Below are positions 1-12,396 of a stretch of 64,000 bases of DNA, in pieces. The position numbers and the translations under genes are program-made. Origin of the DNA: Halichoerus grypus (taxonomy: Eukaryota; Chordata; Mammalia; Carnivora; Phocidae); NCBI RefSeq assembly GCF_964656455.1, contig NC_135720.1:57128598-57192597 (forward strand), in the 5' to 3' direction. Below the pieces are notes generated by a model, which was given only the letters and a program-made list of their open reading frames with translations, had not been told where the DNA came from and did no database searches. Position 1 is the first letter of the stretch; each line of letters starts with the position of its first letter.

Positions 1-1345
1 GGGGCATGTTGTCTAATGCACATATTTGTGAATTTTCTAGTTTTCTTTTTCTAATTGACTTCTAGTTTCATACTATTGAAGTTGGAAAAAAATCTTGATA
101 TAATTTCAATTTTCTTAAATTTAAGATTTGTTTTCTGGCCTAACATATAATCTGTCCTGGATGATGTTCCATATGCACTTAAGAATGTTTATGCTTCTAT
201 TGTTGGGTGGACTGTTCTGTACATGTCTGCTAGGTCCATTCGATCTAAAGTATAGTTTAATTCCAACATTGACTTACTTATTTTCTTCCTGGATGATCTT
301 TTCATTGATGAAAGTATAGTATTGAAGTCCCCTGCTATCATTGCATTATTGTCTGTTTCTCCCTTTGAATCTGTTAATATTTGTTTAATATATTTAGTTG
401 CTCTATATTGGGTACATATATATTTATAATTGTTATATCCTCTTGATGAACTGACTCCTTTATCATTATGTAATGACCGTCTATGTCCCTTGTTATAGTT
501 TTTTACTTAAAGTATATTTTGTTTCATAGGAATACAGCTAGTCATGCTCATTTTTGGTTTCAATTTACTGGAAGTATTTTTTTCCATCTCTACCTTCAGA
601 CTATGTATGGCTTTAAAGCTGAATTGCATCTCTTGTAGGCAGTATATAATTGAGTCTTTTATTTAAATCCATTCTTATTTTATTTTTCCATTTTTATCCA
701 TTATTGGTTCTTTATCCATTCTTGTTTTTCAATCCATTTTTATCAATTCTCCATTTTTTAATTGTATAATTTAATCCATTTATAATAAAAGTAATTATTG
801 CCATCTTGTTAATTTTTTATGGCCGTTTACAGTTCCTTTGTTTCTTTTTTTTCTTTTTAAAGATTTTATTTATTTATTTTAAAGAGAGAAAGCAAACATG
901 AGTGCAAGAGTGGGGAGGGGAAGAAGAGGGAGAGACAGGATCTCAAGCAGACTCCATGCTGAGTGTGGAGCTGACATAGGGCTTGATCTCGTGACCCTGA
1001 ATTCATGACCTAAACCAAAATCAGGAGTTTTATGTTCAACGAACTGAACTACCCAGGAGCTCCAGTAGTTCCTTTGTTTCCTTGACCTCACTGTCTTCCT
1101 TTGTGATTTGACTATTTTTCAAAGTACTGTACTTTGATTCCTTTCTCTTCATCTTTTTTATTCCACTTTAGTTTTTTTGCTTTGTGGTTACCGTGAGACT
1201 TACATAAAGTATTTATAACAGTCTGTTTTAAGCTATTAACAACTTCATTTTTATCACATACAAAAATTCTTCCCTTTTACCACAGAAAGTTTTCTGTCTT
1301 TATTCAACTTAACCACATGTCTAGGAATATTTCCCTGTAAACATA
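1..1345 (-). mobile_element. Old L1 (L1M-type) fragment: inter-ORF region and ORF2 endonuclease part, antisense
   Basis: Read on the minus strand, bases 840 down to 1 follow the start of L1 ORF2, the apurinic-type endonuclease region. The corresponding plus-strand text (hexamers such as gtaggcagtatata, tcctggatgatgttccat and cctgctatcattgcatt) is typical antisense L1 ORF2. Bases 1067-1345 continue into the spacer between ORF1 and ORF2 (ttgtggttaccgtgagac). Many stops and indels show it is long dead. A SINE at 845-1066 interrupts it. The element continues beyond the left edge of the window, so its 3' end is not seen. The 63-codon ORF at 128-319 on the plus strand is antisense L1 and not a gene. 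Confidence 0.85.
845..1066 (-). mobile_element. CAN-SINE, older subtype
   Basis: Inverted SINE: T-rich tail complement with ATTTTATTTATTTATTTT, GA-rich middle, then the complement of the tRNA-like head ending at ACTACCCAGGAGCTCC. The target-site duplication AGTTCCTTTGTTTC is perfect at 831-844 and 1067-1080, so both ends are exact. The body has many substitutions (the 'aaaccaaaatcaggag' version), pointing to an old subfamily. It sits inside the L1 fragment at 1-1345. Confidence 0.93.
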
Positions 1346-1379
1346 TACAGCTTTTCGTCCTTCATTATATTTGAGTCTT

Positions 1380-1640
1380 CATAGAATTGTACATTATAAA
1401 TTGAGCATTTGACCACTCCCCTTAACATGGACGTTTATGGACATTTATAATATTTTGTTTGTTTTCTTGTTATTATAAACAATATTGCAATGAACATTTG
1501 ACTACATATAGCTGTACACAAGTGAAACAATTTGCATGATTAGATTCCTAAAAATATTATTACTGGGTAAAATGTTGTTCATAATTTTAATAATGAATAA
1601 TTTTTACAAACAGCAATGATATTCTCAAGTGTCTCGTTAT
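1380..1640 (-). mobile_element. Old L1ME-like 3' fragment, antisense
   Basis: The plus strand carries the decayed antisense text of an L1 3' region: 'ttattataaacaatattgcaatgaacatt', then a 'gattagattcctaaaaatattattactggg' segment. This is the usual order in L1ME-type 3' ends. Divergence is high and the boundaries are approximate. Confidence 0.5.
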
Positions 1641-1663
1641 TTATTCCAATATTAACTATTTTA

Positions 1664-1863
1664 TTTTATTTTTTAAAGATTTATTCATTTATTTATTTGA
1701 TAGAGAGAGAGAGTGAGAGAGCACAATCGGGGGAGCAGCAGAGGGAGAGGGAGAAGCAGGCTCTTCACTGAGTAGGGAGCCAGATGCAGGGCTCAATCCC
1801 AGGACTCTGGGATCATTACCTGAGCCAAAGGCTGATGCTTAGTTTGAACCACCCAGGTGTCCC
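1664..1863 (-). mobile_element. CAN-SINE
   Basis: Inverted SINE with tail complement TTTTTTAAAGATTTATTCATTTATTT, GA-rich stretch and tRNA-like head complement ending CACCCAGGTGTCCC. An imperfect target duplication (caatattaactatttta at 1647-1663, caatcttacttatttta at 1864-1880) brackets it. The 68-codon ORF at 1784-1990 crosses this SINE and is not a gene. Confidence 0.9.
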
Positions 1864-1982
1864 CAATCTTACTTATTTTAAACCACAGTTTTCACCTTCT
1901 TTATTTGCATTCCACTTAATGAAGCAAACACCTTATGCCTTATATTCTTCTATATATCAATCACACTTATTTACCTTCACAT

Positions 1983-2170
1983 TTTTTTAAAGATTTTATT
2001 TATCTATTTGTCTAAAAGAGAGAGAGCACAAGCAGGGGGAGAGGCAGGCAGAGGGAGAAGTAGGCTCCCTGCAGAGCAAGGAGCCCAATGCAGGACTCAA
2101 TCCCAGGACCCTGGAATCATGACCTGAGCCAAAGGCAGATGATTAACTGACTGAGCCCCCCAGGCATCCC
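1983..2170 (-). mobile_element. CAN-SINE
   Basis: Inverted SINE, about 100 bases to the right of the previous one and in the same orientation. Tail complement begins TTTTTTTAAAGATTTTATTTATC and the head complement ends CCCCCCAGGCATCCC. Flanks 1968-1982 (tatttaccttcacat) and 2171-2185 (tatttaccctcatat) form an imperfect target duplication. Confidence 0.9.
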
Positions 2171-2672
2171 TATTTACCCTCATATTAATGTAGATTTTCC
2201 CAGTAATACTTTAAAGAAACCTCAATCATGAAGTCCTTATTTTATTATTTAATACAGCATCAAATGTGACTCACATGCCCTAGCATAAAGGAAGTTTGAA
2301 TTAAAATATTAATAGTCATACCTATTTAATCACTCCTCATTTCATTCAAAGTGAACAAAATTCCATATTGTATAGATTATTTTTAGTAAAGTTTTAAATT
2401 CTAAGTTGTGAAATGTTAGTAGTTTTCTCTAATTTAGACTGAAAAATGTTATCATGTTATGTCTGCCCTAAGAATATGTTGATTAAAAAATATAGCAGGT
2501 TTTCAAAGTCATATAGAACAGTGTTGCCATCAGTGTTGACATTGTGATACTCATATTCAGACCTTCATGAAACAAAAACCTACAGAAATGGCCTGAGCTA
2601 TTTCCTCTAATACCTCACAGGAAAATTTTAGGTTATAGTTTTTAAATGTCTCTTTCCAGTTTGTTTACTTTT

Positions 2673-2869
2673 TTAAAAAGATTTAATTAATTAATTTATA
2701 TAAGAGAGAGTGTGTGTTGCAAGAGCAGGGGGGAGGGGCGGTGGGAGAGGGAGAGAGAGAGGGAGAGAATCTCAAGCAGACTCTGGGTTGAGCAAGGAGC
2801 CCTGTGATTGTGACCTGAGCTGAAACCAAGAGTTGGAGACTGAACTGCTTGAGTCACCCAGCCACTCCA
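2673..2869 (-). mobile_element. CAN-SINE, older subtype
   Basis: Inverted SINE with an A/T tail, a long GA-rich run and a diverged head that lacks part of the middle. The duplication CCAGTTTGTTTACTTTT occurs at 2656-2672 and again at 2870-2886, 17 bases with at most one change, fixing both ends. The body carries 'gagctgaaaccaagagttgg', the older head version. Confidence 0.9.
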
Positions 2870-2889
2870 CCAGTTTGTTTACTTTTAAG

Positions 2890-3665
2890 CAGTTTTTTTT
2901 TTGTATTCATTGTTTTAAATGTTTTTTCTCTTAATTCTTTTATATAGTTATTTAAAAAACATTATCACTTTTGCAAAGTAAAGAAATAAAAAAGAGTAAA
3001 AATCACTAGAGATTTTATTATTAAATAATATAGATACTTTCACTTTTATCATTGTATGTATAATATCTTCAATGTTCACTTAATATTGAGATTATACTGT
3101 TTTAACATTTTTAAAAGTAATTATCTTAACATTTTACAGAATGTTATGGTGAATATTAGCTCTCAATGATTTGTTAGCTCACTTTGTTTTCAGCTATGAT
3201 TGGTAGGTTGAATAAACATGGCTTGTGCCATAATTCACCCATTTTTGGTCTTCTTCTATTTCTTTAACATTTATTCAGAAGATACAACGTTAATCTTCCT
3301 CTGTCCTTAGTAAAAAGACTATGAAATGGTTCACAATTTCTCTGCTCACCCTTGGGAAATAGAATCTCTTATGATAACTTTAAGTTACAAAGTTTTGCCA
3401 GTATAATATTTAAATTTTGGTTGAAACCCTTCTCTGTCATAGTGTTGGACCTACTGCAAGCTCAAAACGTATAGAGAGTAAGGAGCCAAGTCTGAGCAGG
3501 AAGAGTAAGCAGTGTCAGTGATAGGAAAATTACTGCTTATAGTGATTTTGATTAGCTTCTATTATAATGCAGATTTTAAAGCTGACTCTTCCTGTCATTG
3601 GACACTTTATTAGCTTCTTTGGAGTTTTCCTGTGAGAAACTTTCCTTTGGAATCCTCTTGACCTA
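2890..3665. other. No recognisable feature (single-copy, AT-rich)
   Basis: No open reading frame with family resemblance, no repeat that I recognise, and no splice-site plus coding pattern. Short A/T runs only. Confidence 0.4.
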
Positions 3666-3669
3666 TGCG

Positions 3670-3806
3670 GGTATATAGATATAAGATACATCTATTCCTG
3701 TATATATATCTGTATCTGTATGTATGTACATGTATATATTTAAATATATATCTATCTATATCTATGTATGTATGTATGTATGTATGTGTATATACACACA
3801 TGAGGT
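3670..3806. repeat. Compound (TATG)n/(TA)n microsatellite
   Basis: Alternating TATA, TATCTA and TATG units; the purest block is the TATG run at about 3763-3787, followed by TATACACACA. Two overlapping 60-70 codon ORFs on opposite strands (3610-3801 and 3665-3880) are products of this simple repeat and are not genes. Confidence 0.9.
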
Positions 3807-4600
3807 GTCTTATTCTGCAGCATTCTAGTAACCTAAGCTTCTCACCTCATCAGTTCTTCCACCAATTTAAAAACTGTTAATTTGATAAAACACAAGAACA
3901 CTTCATATTTCTTTTTTCTTCCACAAGGCTCACATCTGGTTATTGGAGAAAACTTCAAGTTTCCCAGAAAACATGGAGAATACATATTTTTTGTCTTATT
4001 GGCCATAATTCTAAAGTATATCCAAATCTGACCACATATCTATTTCCTTTGATACAGCCTAAATCTAAACACCATCACTGTTCACTGAGCTATGTCAAAC
4101 TCTTCCTAATATTTCTTCCTGTCTTTATTAGCATCTTCTATTCCATTTTCCATAATCTATACAGAAATCATAGTGACATTTCTCAAGCATGAGTAAAGTA
4201 CATAAATGTTTCTTTAAAACTCTTCAAAGGATGTATGATATACTTACAAGATAACCTAAATATCTAAGTTTACATGATCTAATTCATGCCTAACTTTTAC
4301 ATTTGCTCAGTTCATTTTATCATTCCTGCAGAATTTTGATGCAAGATTTTTAGAATTGTGAGAAAAGATATTGGTGATGTAGACTTATCCACAATTTGTA
4401 TATTCCTTTGTGGTTCTTTTCCATTTTAGCCATTACTTAGGTTAAAGGGATAACAAAGTTACTCCTACTTTACATGTTACTTAATTCTACACATGAGTGT
4501 GGGAATTTTTTTAGAGATTTGAGGTAAACCCTAATCCATTTAAAAAGTGAGATTTTTTTCTGCCTAATTCTTAGGTACTTAAGGATGTAGCAAGAGTTTA
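3807..4600. other. No recognisable feature
   Basis: AT-rich sequence without recognisable repeats or coding potential. Confidence 0.4.
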
Positions 4601-4654
4601 TTTGATAATTCAAAGGACACCTAATGAATTTGATAATTCAAGGGGGCTAATGAA
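4601..4654. repeat. Imperfect tandem duplication, about 27-base unit
   Basis: TTTGATAATTCAA-rich unit at 4601-4628 (tttgataattcaaaggacac..taatgaa) is followed directly by a second copy at 4629-4654 (tttgataattcaagggggctaatgaa). The copies differ by a few bases and a small length change. Confidence 0.8.
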
Positions 4655-4766
4655 ACTTCTTTCAATTAAAGATGTTAGCAATTAAAAGGACAAATGATTT
4701 ATAATGGCAAAAAATTTTGGAATAGGTCAACATCTTGTCAGAAAGTTAAAGTTTTAAAGCATATTG

Positions 4767-4958
4767 TTTCCTTTCCTTCTTTATTTTAGAGAGGGAAAGC
4801 GTGTGTGAGCAGGGGAGGGCCAAAGGAAGAGACTCCTCAAACAGACTCCCCACTGAACAGGGACCCCAACCTGGGGCTTGATCCCAGGACCCAAGATCTT
4901 GACCTCTGCTGTAATCAAGAATCAGACACTTAACCAACTGAGCCACTCAAACACCCCA
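4767..4958 (-). mobile_element. CAN-SINE, older subtype
   Basis: Inverted SINE with a short, decayed tail (cttctttattttagagagg), GA-rich middle and head complement 'aaccaactgagccactcaaacacccc'. The target duplication AAAGCATATTG is perfect at 4756-4766 and 4959-4969. The 66-codon minus ORF at 4746-4946 is SINE sequence. Confidence 0.9.
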
Positions 4959-5021
4959 AAAGCATATTGCATTCTTGCTTTCTCTTATTATCTCACATGC
5001 AATAAATATTTCTCAGAATTA

Positions 5022-5071
5022 AATGCAGACATGACAATATGAAATGAATGCAGACATGACAATATGAAATA
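5022..5071. repeat. 25-bp tandem duplication
   Basis: AATGCAGACATGACAATATG followed by AAATG (5022-5046) is repeated immediately at 5047-5071. Only the final base of the unit differs, which suggests a recent slippage-type duplication in otherwise unremarkable sequence. Confidence 0.92.
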
Positions 5072-6735
5072 ATGAAAAAATTATTTCAGTTGGAAATAAA
5101 TGCTTACGTTGAGTGGATACCATTTTCTAATTAAATCTGAAAAGATTACTGAAATATGTTTAATGGTAATTAACCTAAATCATTGCCACAGAATTATGGA
5201 GCGCTAATTGTCACTTTCTCTATAAACCACAGATCTTAATTAAAGAATACAGAGAAAGGCATATGCAAACAAATGTGTTTAATGAGATTGAAAAGATTTT
5301 GCTAACTTCCAGTGGTTAATATCCTTTTTTTTTGTAAATTTAACAATATCATATAAATATGAACTCATAATTTCTGTCAGGTATTACATTTTCAGGGGAT
5401 ACCTTCCGAACTCTTCAAGGAAATCCTCTAACAGGCATTTATAAAAATCAGCATTTATTTATATTAACTGCACATTTTCTTATTTTGTTAGGAAAAAATG
5501 GCTCATACTTTTAGAAAATCTGGCATATGCAGAGTAATGCATATTCAATTATTATGTATTAAATGGACTGTTCATTCTTATTACTCTGTGAACATTATTA
5601 GCTCCTTATATTGTTTTGTTGCATCACTAAAGTGCATTAAAAAAATAGGAAGTATAGGCAAGTTTATGGCCAAACAGATAAATTTAATCAAATAACCACT
5701 TTGAAAATTTTGTCATCTAAACAGTTTCTTACACTAAAAGTTTTTACTCTGAAGTTTTTTACACTATGCAGTTTTTTACATTAAACAGATAAGTCTATTT
5801 CTTAACTATGACTGAATTGCTGGATTAATTTAGTGTTGCCATTGTTTAAAATATGCAATTTATAAGAACTATAACAACTACTAATTAGTATAAAGAATGT
5901 CATCAACATGATAAAATTGGTATGAATTTCCTTTTTTCCATTTTTATATAAAAATAGAAATGAGGAAAAAATACAAATTAGGAAGAACAAGAGTAAATAT
6001 TTAGTAGGTTTAAACAATTTTCATTCTCTGTAATCATTTCAATTTCCAGCATTCAGCAGTCTGCTTAGCAAACATAAAGGCAAAGCCAACTCATAATTCT
6101 TATAAAATCTTAGTGTAAACAGGGCTTGGCTATTGTCTCTTGATATTGCATTTTATTGAGTTCTGCTTCTTTTACTATTTAATGTCAGTAAGTTATTAGA
6201 ATAGAAATAGCTGAGATGTCTGTGAGAGCAGAATAAATGATAAAGTATTATACACATGGATAAAAATATTTATCTCTAATAATTATAATTAAGTCACATA
6301 AAGCACTCTGATACAGAGTGACACATTCTGCTTTGATATGTTCTGACAAAAGCAATATAAGAAAATCAGATTAGTAATATACTCAGTTAAATAAAAAAGA
6401 GATAGGTAAAGACCAATATAATTATATAAATAGATAGGTGATAAAGATATATGATGTAAATGTACATATTCCTACAGTAAAAATGAAAAAACCTAGGTAA
6501 TGTAAAATGCAATCATATTTATGAACCAAGCAGAGAGCTAAAGTTGTAAGACAATGAACTACACTGAAATATAGGGAATGACAGAAGAGATGGGATGCAA
6601 GCACTGGCTACTTGAGGCCCAGCAAGTGAAGCACTGGGTATTATTTGCCTCGGTCTCTGTTATCCTACACATACAGTTGGCTTTAATCCAACATTTGGGA
6701 GACATACGAAAATGCAAGACAGAAATAATATCAAG
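5072..6735. other. No recognisable feature
   Basis: AT-rich single-copy sequence. ORFs of 60-71 codons occur on both strands (for example 5498-5695 and 5802-6017) at the rate expected for this base composition. None shows a recognisable domain. The last 200 bases may belong to the 5' side of the L1 fragment that follows. Confidence 0.4.
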
Positions 6736-7500
6736 AGACAAATCATTTAACAGAACAAGATTTAGTAGGGGCGCCTGGGTGGCTCAGTCGTTAAGCATCT
6801 GCCTTCGGCTCAGGTCATGATCCCAGGATCCTGGGATCGAGACCCACGTCGGGCTCCCTGCTCCGCGGGAAGCCTGCTTCTCTCTCTCCCACTCCCCCTG
6901 CTTGTGTTCCCTCTCTCGCTGTGTCTCTCTCTGTCAAATAAATAAATAAAATCTTTAAAAAAAAAAAAAAAAAGATTTAGTAAGACATGGATGTTGGAAC
7001 TATCAAGGAAATTAATTATCTGTAAGTGATTTGTTAGAAATTATATTGAAAAGATAGACAAAATTCATGCACAGATGGGGGATTTCAATAGAGACATAAA
7101 AATTATAAGAATGAGTTATGTAGAAGTAAGAACTCTAAAGTATAGTAAAACAGATGGAGAATAGCTTTAGGGAGCTCATCAATGAACTAGACATAACTGA
7201 GGAAAGAATCCGTGAACTTAAAGATAGACTAATAGTAATTGCGCAAACTGAAACACAAAGAAATAAGTAAGAAAAACTAACAGTTTCCAAAAGCTGTGAT
7301 ACAACATCAAACTAACTGTCTACATGTGATTGGATTTCCAGAATGAAAAAAGGAAGATAAAAGTTCAAAAGAAATACCTAAATCAATACGGCAGAGAAAT
7401 GTTCAAAAAGAAAGACATCAAAACACAAATCCAGTCATCCAAGAAACCCAGAGAACACAAATCAGAAAAATATCAAGCAAATAAATAAAACAAAACAATT
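6736..7500 (+). mobile_element. Old L1/HAL1 ORF1 fragment, sense, split by a SINE
   Basis: Sense L1M or HAL1 text around ORF1: 'gatgttggaactatcaaggaaatta', then 'gagctcatcaatgaactagac', then 'gaggaaagaatccgtgaactt'. These correspond to the coiled-coil portion of the L1 ORF1 RNA-binding protein. The frame is destroyed. A young SINE at 6768-6971 splits its beginning. The same ORF1 region occurs again, better preserved, near 12.1-12.9 kb. Confidence 0.6.
6768..6971 (+). mobile_element. CAN-SINE, young arctoid-type copy
   Basis: Near-consensus head (ggggcgcctgggtggctcag), full middle, CT-rich segment, TCAAATAAATAAATAAAATC signal and a long A tail. The target duplication AAGATTTAGTA is perfect at 6757-6767 and 6972-6982. 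Low divergence makes it a candidate for presence/absence polymorphism between related species or individuals. Confidence 0.96.
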
Positions 7501-7514
7501 AAAACAACAACAGC

Positions 7515-7625
7515 ATTATGATAAGTGAAAGGTGCTAGGCTAAAAAGGCTGCATACTGTATGGTTCAATTTATATGATCATGTAGAATACCCAAAACTAA
7601 AGCGGAGACAGACAAACCAGTTATG
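7515..7625 (+). mobile_element. Old L1 3' UTR-like fragment
   Basis: Text 'gcatactgtatggttcaatttatatgatcatgtagaata' resembles the common 'acatactgtatgattccatttatatga' segment of old L1 3' UTRs in sense. If it belongs with the fragment at 6736-7500, the middle of that L1 has been deleted. Confidence 0.4.
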
Positions 7626-8159
7626 TCATACATGCTAAATATAAAACACATTTTCTTGGGGAAAACCTGCACAGAAATGTACTCAGGTCAGGCGAAGCTA
7701 CATCTGTTTTGAAAAGGGTGCTGACAGAAGTATCTAATTTTCATAACCTTCAATATATTTATAGTTAAAGGATGGCTTCTAGCTGACTATGTAACAACGG
7801 GAGCTACCTGGTATAGGAAGTGGCCTTATTAGGACTAAATCAGATGCTGGAACCATTATCTTCTTCCATTAACTTGAGTCAGACCTGCCAAAACAGCTTA
7901 ACCTTAAACTATGTATATAGATATTAATTTCCTAAGTTAGATATTAATTTAATATTTTTTCTTCACATAATGCCATTTGTTCTTTGCCTTGTGTCTTATA
8001 TTGTATTTCCTGTAATGCATCTGCTTGCACATTTTTGAGGGGATGATCATGGCCAATATTCAATTCAGCTCTAAAGCATTGAGAGAAACTTACCGGAAAT
8101 TAAGATGTAATCAGAATTGTAAGTTATTACATCAGATTAATTCTGAAGAAGCTCTTATA
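7626..8159. other. No recognisable feature
   Basis: Single-copy sequence; nothing recognised on either strand. Confidence 0.4.
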
Positions 8160-8290
8160 TTTATTTCTTAAAAAAAAATAAATATTTATTAAATGCCTAC
8201 TGTGAGAGAAGTACAATGTTAATGACTTTAGGTAATAAACAATGACCTGCCCTAAAACAGCTTAAACTTTGTAGATAATTTAGTATTTAA
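8160..8290 (+). mobile_element. L2-like fragment
   Basis: Contains 'aaatatttattaaatgcctactgtgagag' followed by 'caatgacctgccctaaaacagcttaaact', the order found in the ubiquitous mammalian L2-like repeats (attgagcacctactgtgtg ... ccctgccctcaaggagctta). Strongly diverged. Confidence 0.5.
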
Positions 8291-8851
8291 TGAACAGATT
8301 TCATTGTACTGAAAAAAATCAGCAATTTGATGTTCTACCTAAATTATTAGTGATTTGATATGCTTACTCTGAAACAGATATGCTTTAAATTGATTTCTAG
8401 CCAAAATATAAACAAATTTATACATGAATGATTAGTCTTGTACCAACTTTTATATAGGAGTGTGATTGGAAAGAAACAAGAGGAATAAAATGAAAGCAGG
8501 GCTGAAGGAACAGTTTTCTGTAACAGCTAAAACCAGTTTCATTCTGAACTCTTTCCTGCACCATAGGGCTGATTTCTAAGTATATCATCTCATATTTACT
8601 GCTAAAATATCTGCATTCGCAAAAAAATTTTTAGTATAATTTTTATTTTTTATACTACATTAAATTGCATATGATATTAACATCTCAGTATGTTCTTAGA
8701 AATGGAACTTATTAATGGAAAATCTAAGTTTCACAAATAACAAAAACTGCATCACACATATGATGCGGAATTCATTAATATTTCATTTTTCACATAAAAT
8801 ATCCCACATTCGATATCACTTCTGATTAACTAACCTGCATAAGGGAAGCCT

Positions 8852-9051
8852 CTTTTTTTTAAAGATTTTATTTATTTATCTGACAGAGAGAGAGAGACAA
8901 TGAGAGAAGGAACACAAGAAGGGGAAGTGGGAGAGGGAGAAGCAGGCTTCCTGCTGAGCAGGGAGCCTGATGCGGGGCTCGATCCCAGGACCCTGGGACC
9001 ATGACCTGAGCCGAAGGCAGACGTTTGACGACTGAGCCACCCAGGAGCCCC
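8852..9051 (-). mobile_element. CAN-SINE
   Basis: Inverted, well-preserved SINE: TTTTTTTAAAGATTTTATTTATTTATC, GA-rich run, then the complement of the full head ending GCCACCCAGGAGCCCC. Target duplication TAAGGGAAGCCT is perfect at 8840-8851 and 9052-9063. Confidence 0.96.
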
Positions 9052-9063
9052 TAAGGGAAGCCT

Positions 9064-11330
9064 TTAATGTGACGACATCATCATCTATAAATACAATAAA
9101 AATATGTGTTTTTTTGCCATACCCTCACTTATACAATATCTTGGTAGCCTAATGTTGATATAAGCTATATTTTAGGGAAACATTCTCTTCTCAGGATTCA
9201 TCCTCTAAATCAATGTTGCTGAAAATCTATGAGAAAATGTCTTAATAAAAACTTAGACAACTTCTTACCATTTTTGGTTATTTTCCTGGCATTTACAGTT
9301 TCTTAAATATATATAGTTTTTTTCCTGAAAATGGACACAACCAAGGCATAGGTGAATGGGAAATAACTAAAGGTAGGGACTCTTTCAGAAAATATTACAG
9401 TCAAATAAGTAAAGGTGATTTTAAAAGATTTAACATTGCTGGTACAGATGCTATTACCTGATGCCTCTAGCTTTGGTTGAGGTAATAACCAGCCCACTCA
9501 AAATGATATTTTCTTATTTGTTTCTATAAAATGAAAACTCTATATTATAAGTAAAAAGCTATAGCCAAAAGCTAAGGCAGTACACGCATATTCAATGCCA
9601 TGTTTGTGAATGTAAAGTCATTCAAATAAAGTGTTTATGTTATCAAATACTTGATCAGAAACAGCTGGATGTATACACATAATCACACATACATAAACAC
9701 GCACATTACAAACCTGTATACCAACACAGAAATAATCCTTCATAGATCATACTGAATGATGGGAATTATAGCAGAGCAAAATTATAAGCATGTATTATAT
9801 AGAGATTTTAAGTCATGGAATAAATTGACCAATTTCAAAATCTAAATAAACACACATATTTTAGTCAATATATTGTTCTTATTCAAGGTATTTTTAGTTT
9901 TTTCCATTTTTTTGTCATATGCTTTTTATTATTCAACATTCTTGTGTCTTTTTTTATTATACTGAAAACTTTACAAGATTCATAAAATAATGACATTATT
10001 CTAATAAAACAAAAGCAATCAATGTATAATTCAAGCATGGAGTTACTTTTTAAATTATTTCCACTACTATTTTTTTATTCTGCTAAAAATCATGTCACTG
10101 GTTTTCTTCACTGCAATATTTTTGGCTGATTAGTGGACAGCTTTGCTTATGAAGACCCAGGACTTCTCGTTGCCTGAAGCAAAAAGAAGTAAGACTAATG
10201 GTAATTGGGATCTTGTGGATTTTATGTCAAGGTTGACATACATCTGGAAATTCAACACCATTTGATATACTTATAAGTGAGAACAATTTATTCTAAGGAT
10301 ATGATACTACTACAACTCTATTTTCTTTCCTAAATCATCTTTAGCTTTGTAAAATAGCAAGGGTGAATAGTTGTTAAATTCCAAACCACTCATGTTTCTA
10401 AAACTGTCATTTTGATTAAAATAATTAATTCTGAAGAAATTTTTTTTTAATTGGACAAATTTCTAATGGTAAGAAAATTAAACCTTTTGCTGTGGTTTAA
10501 GAAAGAGTTGTCTGGCAGGAATAATTCCCCAAAGGATAAATTAACTATTTCTTCCTACATGGTTGGAGTACTATGAATACCAAGTGAATTTAAACTGGAA
10601 TGTTAATAACTGAGGGGAAACAATTTAATGCTATTGATGCAGATGATAATGGATGTTGCGATCAGAAGGATTCTCTAATCATGTGCTTTTTATGTAAACT
10701 TGCTCTTGGGAAGCCAAGAGCATACTGAGGCTATCTCAGCTTGCTGTATACAGGGGCTGCATGGTGGGAATTAAAGGGTACATGCCATCAAAATGAAAGG
10801 GGGACAGGGGCGAGAAATGAGAAGATAGAAAAGGAATAATAACTGGTGCTATTATGTAGACTTTTCAGGTGACTTTTGAAGAATGAGATAAAAAAGATGG
10901 ATGTGCATAGGATTCTTATTATGAAGTTGATAGCACATGAAAAAATATGAGGGAAATGGAGGTGTTCCATCAGCACTCCGCCTATTAAAGTGTCAGAAAA
11001 TTTGTTCTATTTATCCCAGTTTGGAGATTTTCAAATGAAATTATGAGGATCATGATTTATAATGAAAAATGCTTGAAAAAGACTTTGGATTTCAGCTCTG
11101 ACATGTAAAGAGGTTGGAGGTTGTCATTCCCATTTTAACAAAGAGAAAAAGCTGAACAAGTTGAAAATCAATGCCTTTTCTTGGACTTTTTAGAGACCTG
11201 AAGTGACATGGCAAACCACCATCCATAAACCTGGAGACACTGGCAAATCTGTCATAATAGAGGTCAGCTAGACCAATAAACATGTTCTAATACTTAAATG
11301 CTAATTTTGATGAAGTTCTGGATTGATTCT
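9064..11330. other. No recognisable feature, 2.3 kb
   Basis: The longest unannotated stretch in the left third. ORFs up to 64 codons on the minus strand (9303-9497, 10788-10976, 11092-11283) have no recognisable family. The block 10,640-11,000 is less AT-rich than its surroundings but shows no exon-like structure. It could hold conserved non-coding DNA, which only an alignment would show. Confidence 0.4.
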
Positions 11331-12396
11331 AAGTGTGGGCTACATTGAGATTAGGGACCTCCCAGGGGCCATAATCTCAGGAACACCCCACACTTTCGTA
11401 GATTTCAGGAATCCCACCAGATTCTCATGGTGATGAGCCAAAAAAGATTCTCTCATGTCTCTGTAAAAGGGAAGAATAAACATGGTGTAAAAGATTTTAT
11501 CAGAGCATTATTCTGCCTAACGAAAAGACATTTCTCCAAATCCAGCCTACTCTAGGCTTCCTATTACATTTGAGGAGAAGAAATAAGCTATGAAATACAT
11601 GTGCAGTTCACAGCTCAGGGACACAGATCCACTAAAAGATTGAGAATTTATCATAATATGACAGGACATTTTCTCTCCCTTACACCTTACTACCATACCA
11701 ACAGGGCTCCAGGGTAATAAGTGTGGATAGTAGCTGAAAGATCTGCAAGCCACAGTATATCTGAGAAGGAGTTCCTAAGGAAACCCAAAGATAACAAGAA
11801 CAAATGAGTAATGAAACCTGAGAGAAGGAAATTCAAAGGAAGAATAAAAAATATGGGCAATGTGCAGATACAGATTTAAAGCCTCTGGTATATACATCTA
11901 CAGCACATTGAAGAAGTCACAGCCAGATTAATATAAATTCACATTAAAAGACTATTTACCACAATTCCTATGACCCAGTATATCATATCTGAATTTCAAC
12001 AAAAATTTACAAGCCTTGATAAAAGGTAAAAAACAAAGCAGTCAGAAGCATAAAGTAATCATTTTAAAGGGAGAGGTATGACACAGATTTTCGGACTATC
12101 TAACAGGGAATTTAAAACAGTTAGGACTAACATGTTAAGGTTTATAATGGAAAAAGTGGATATTACTCAGAACAGAAGAAAACTGTGAAAAATAATTAAT
12201 AGGAAATGCTAGAAATCAAAAACACCAAAAAAATTATGAAAGCTTTTATGGACTATTGTATTAGGAGTGATGAATACCTTTGATAGGCTCATCAGTGAAG
12301 ACTGGACATTGCTAAGGAAAGAAACACTGAGCTTGAATATACAGCAAAAGCGATTTTCTAAACTGAAAAGCAAATTAAATTATAATAATAATAATA

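Noticed and set aside
8733..8775. Small palindrome GCATCA-cacata-TGATGC as a regulatory site
   Set aside because: A 6-bp stem is expected by chance many times in 64 kb.
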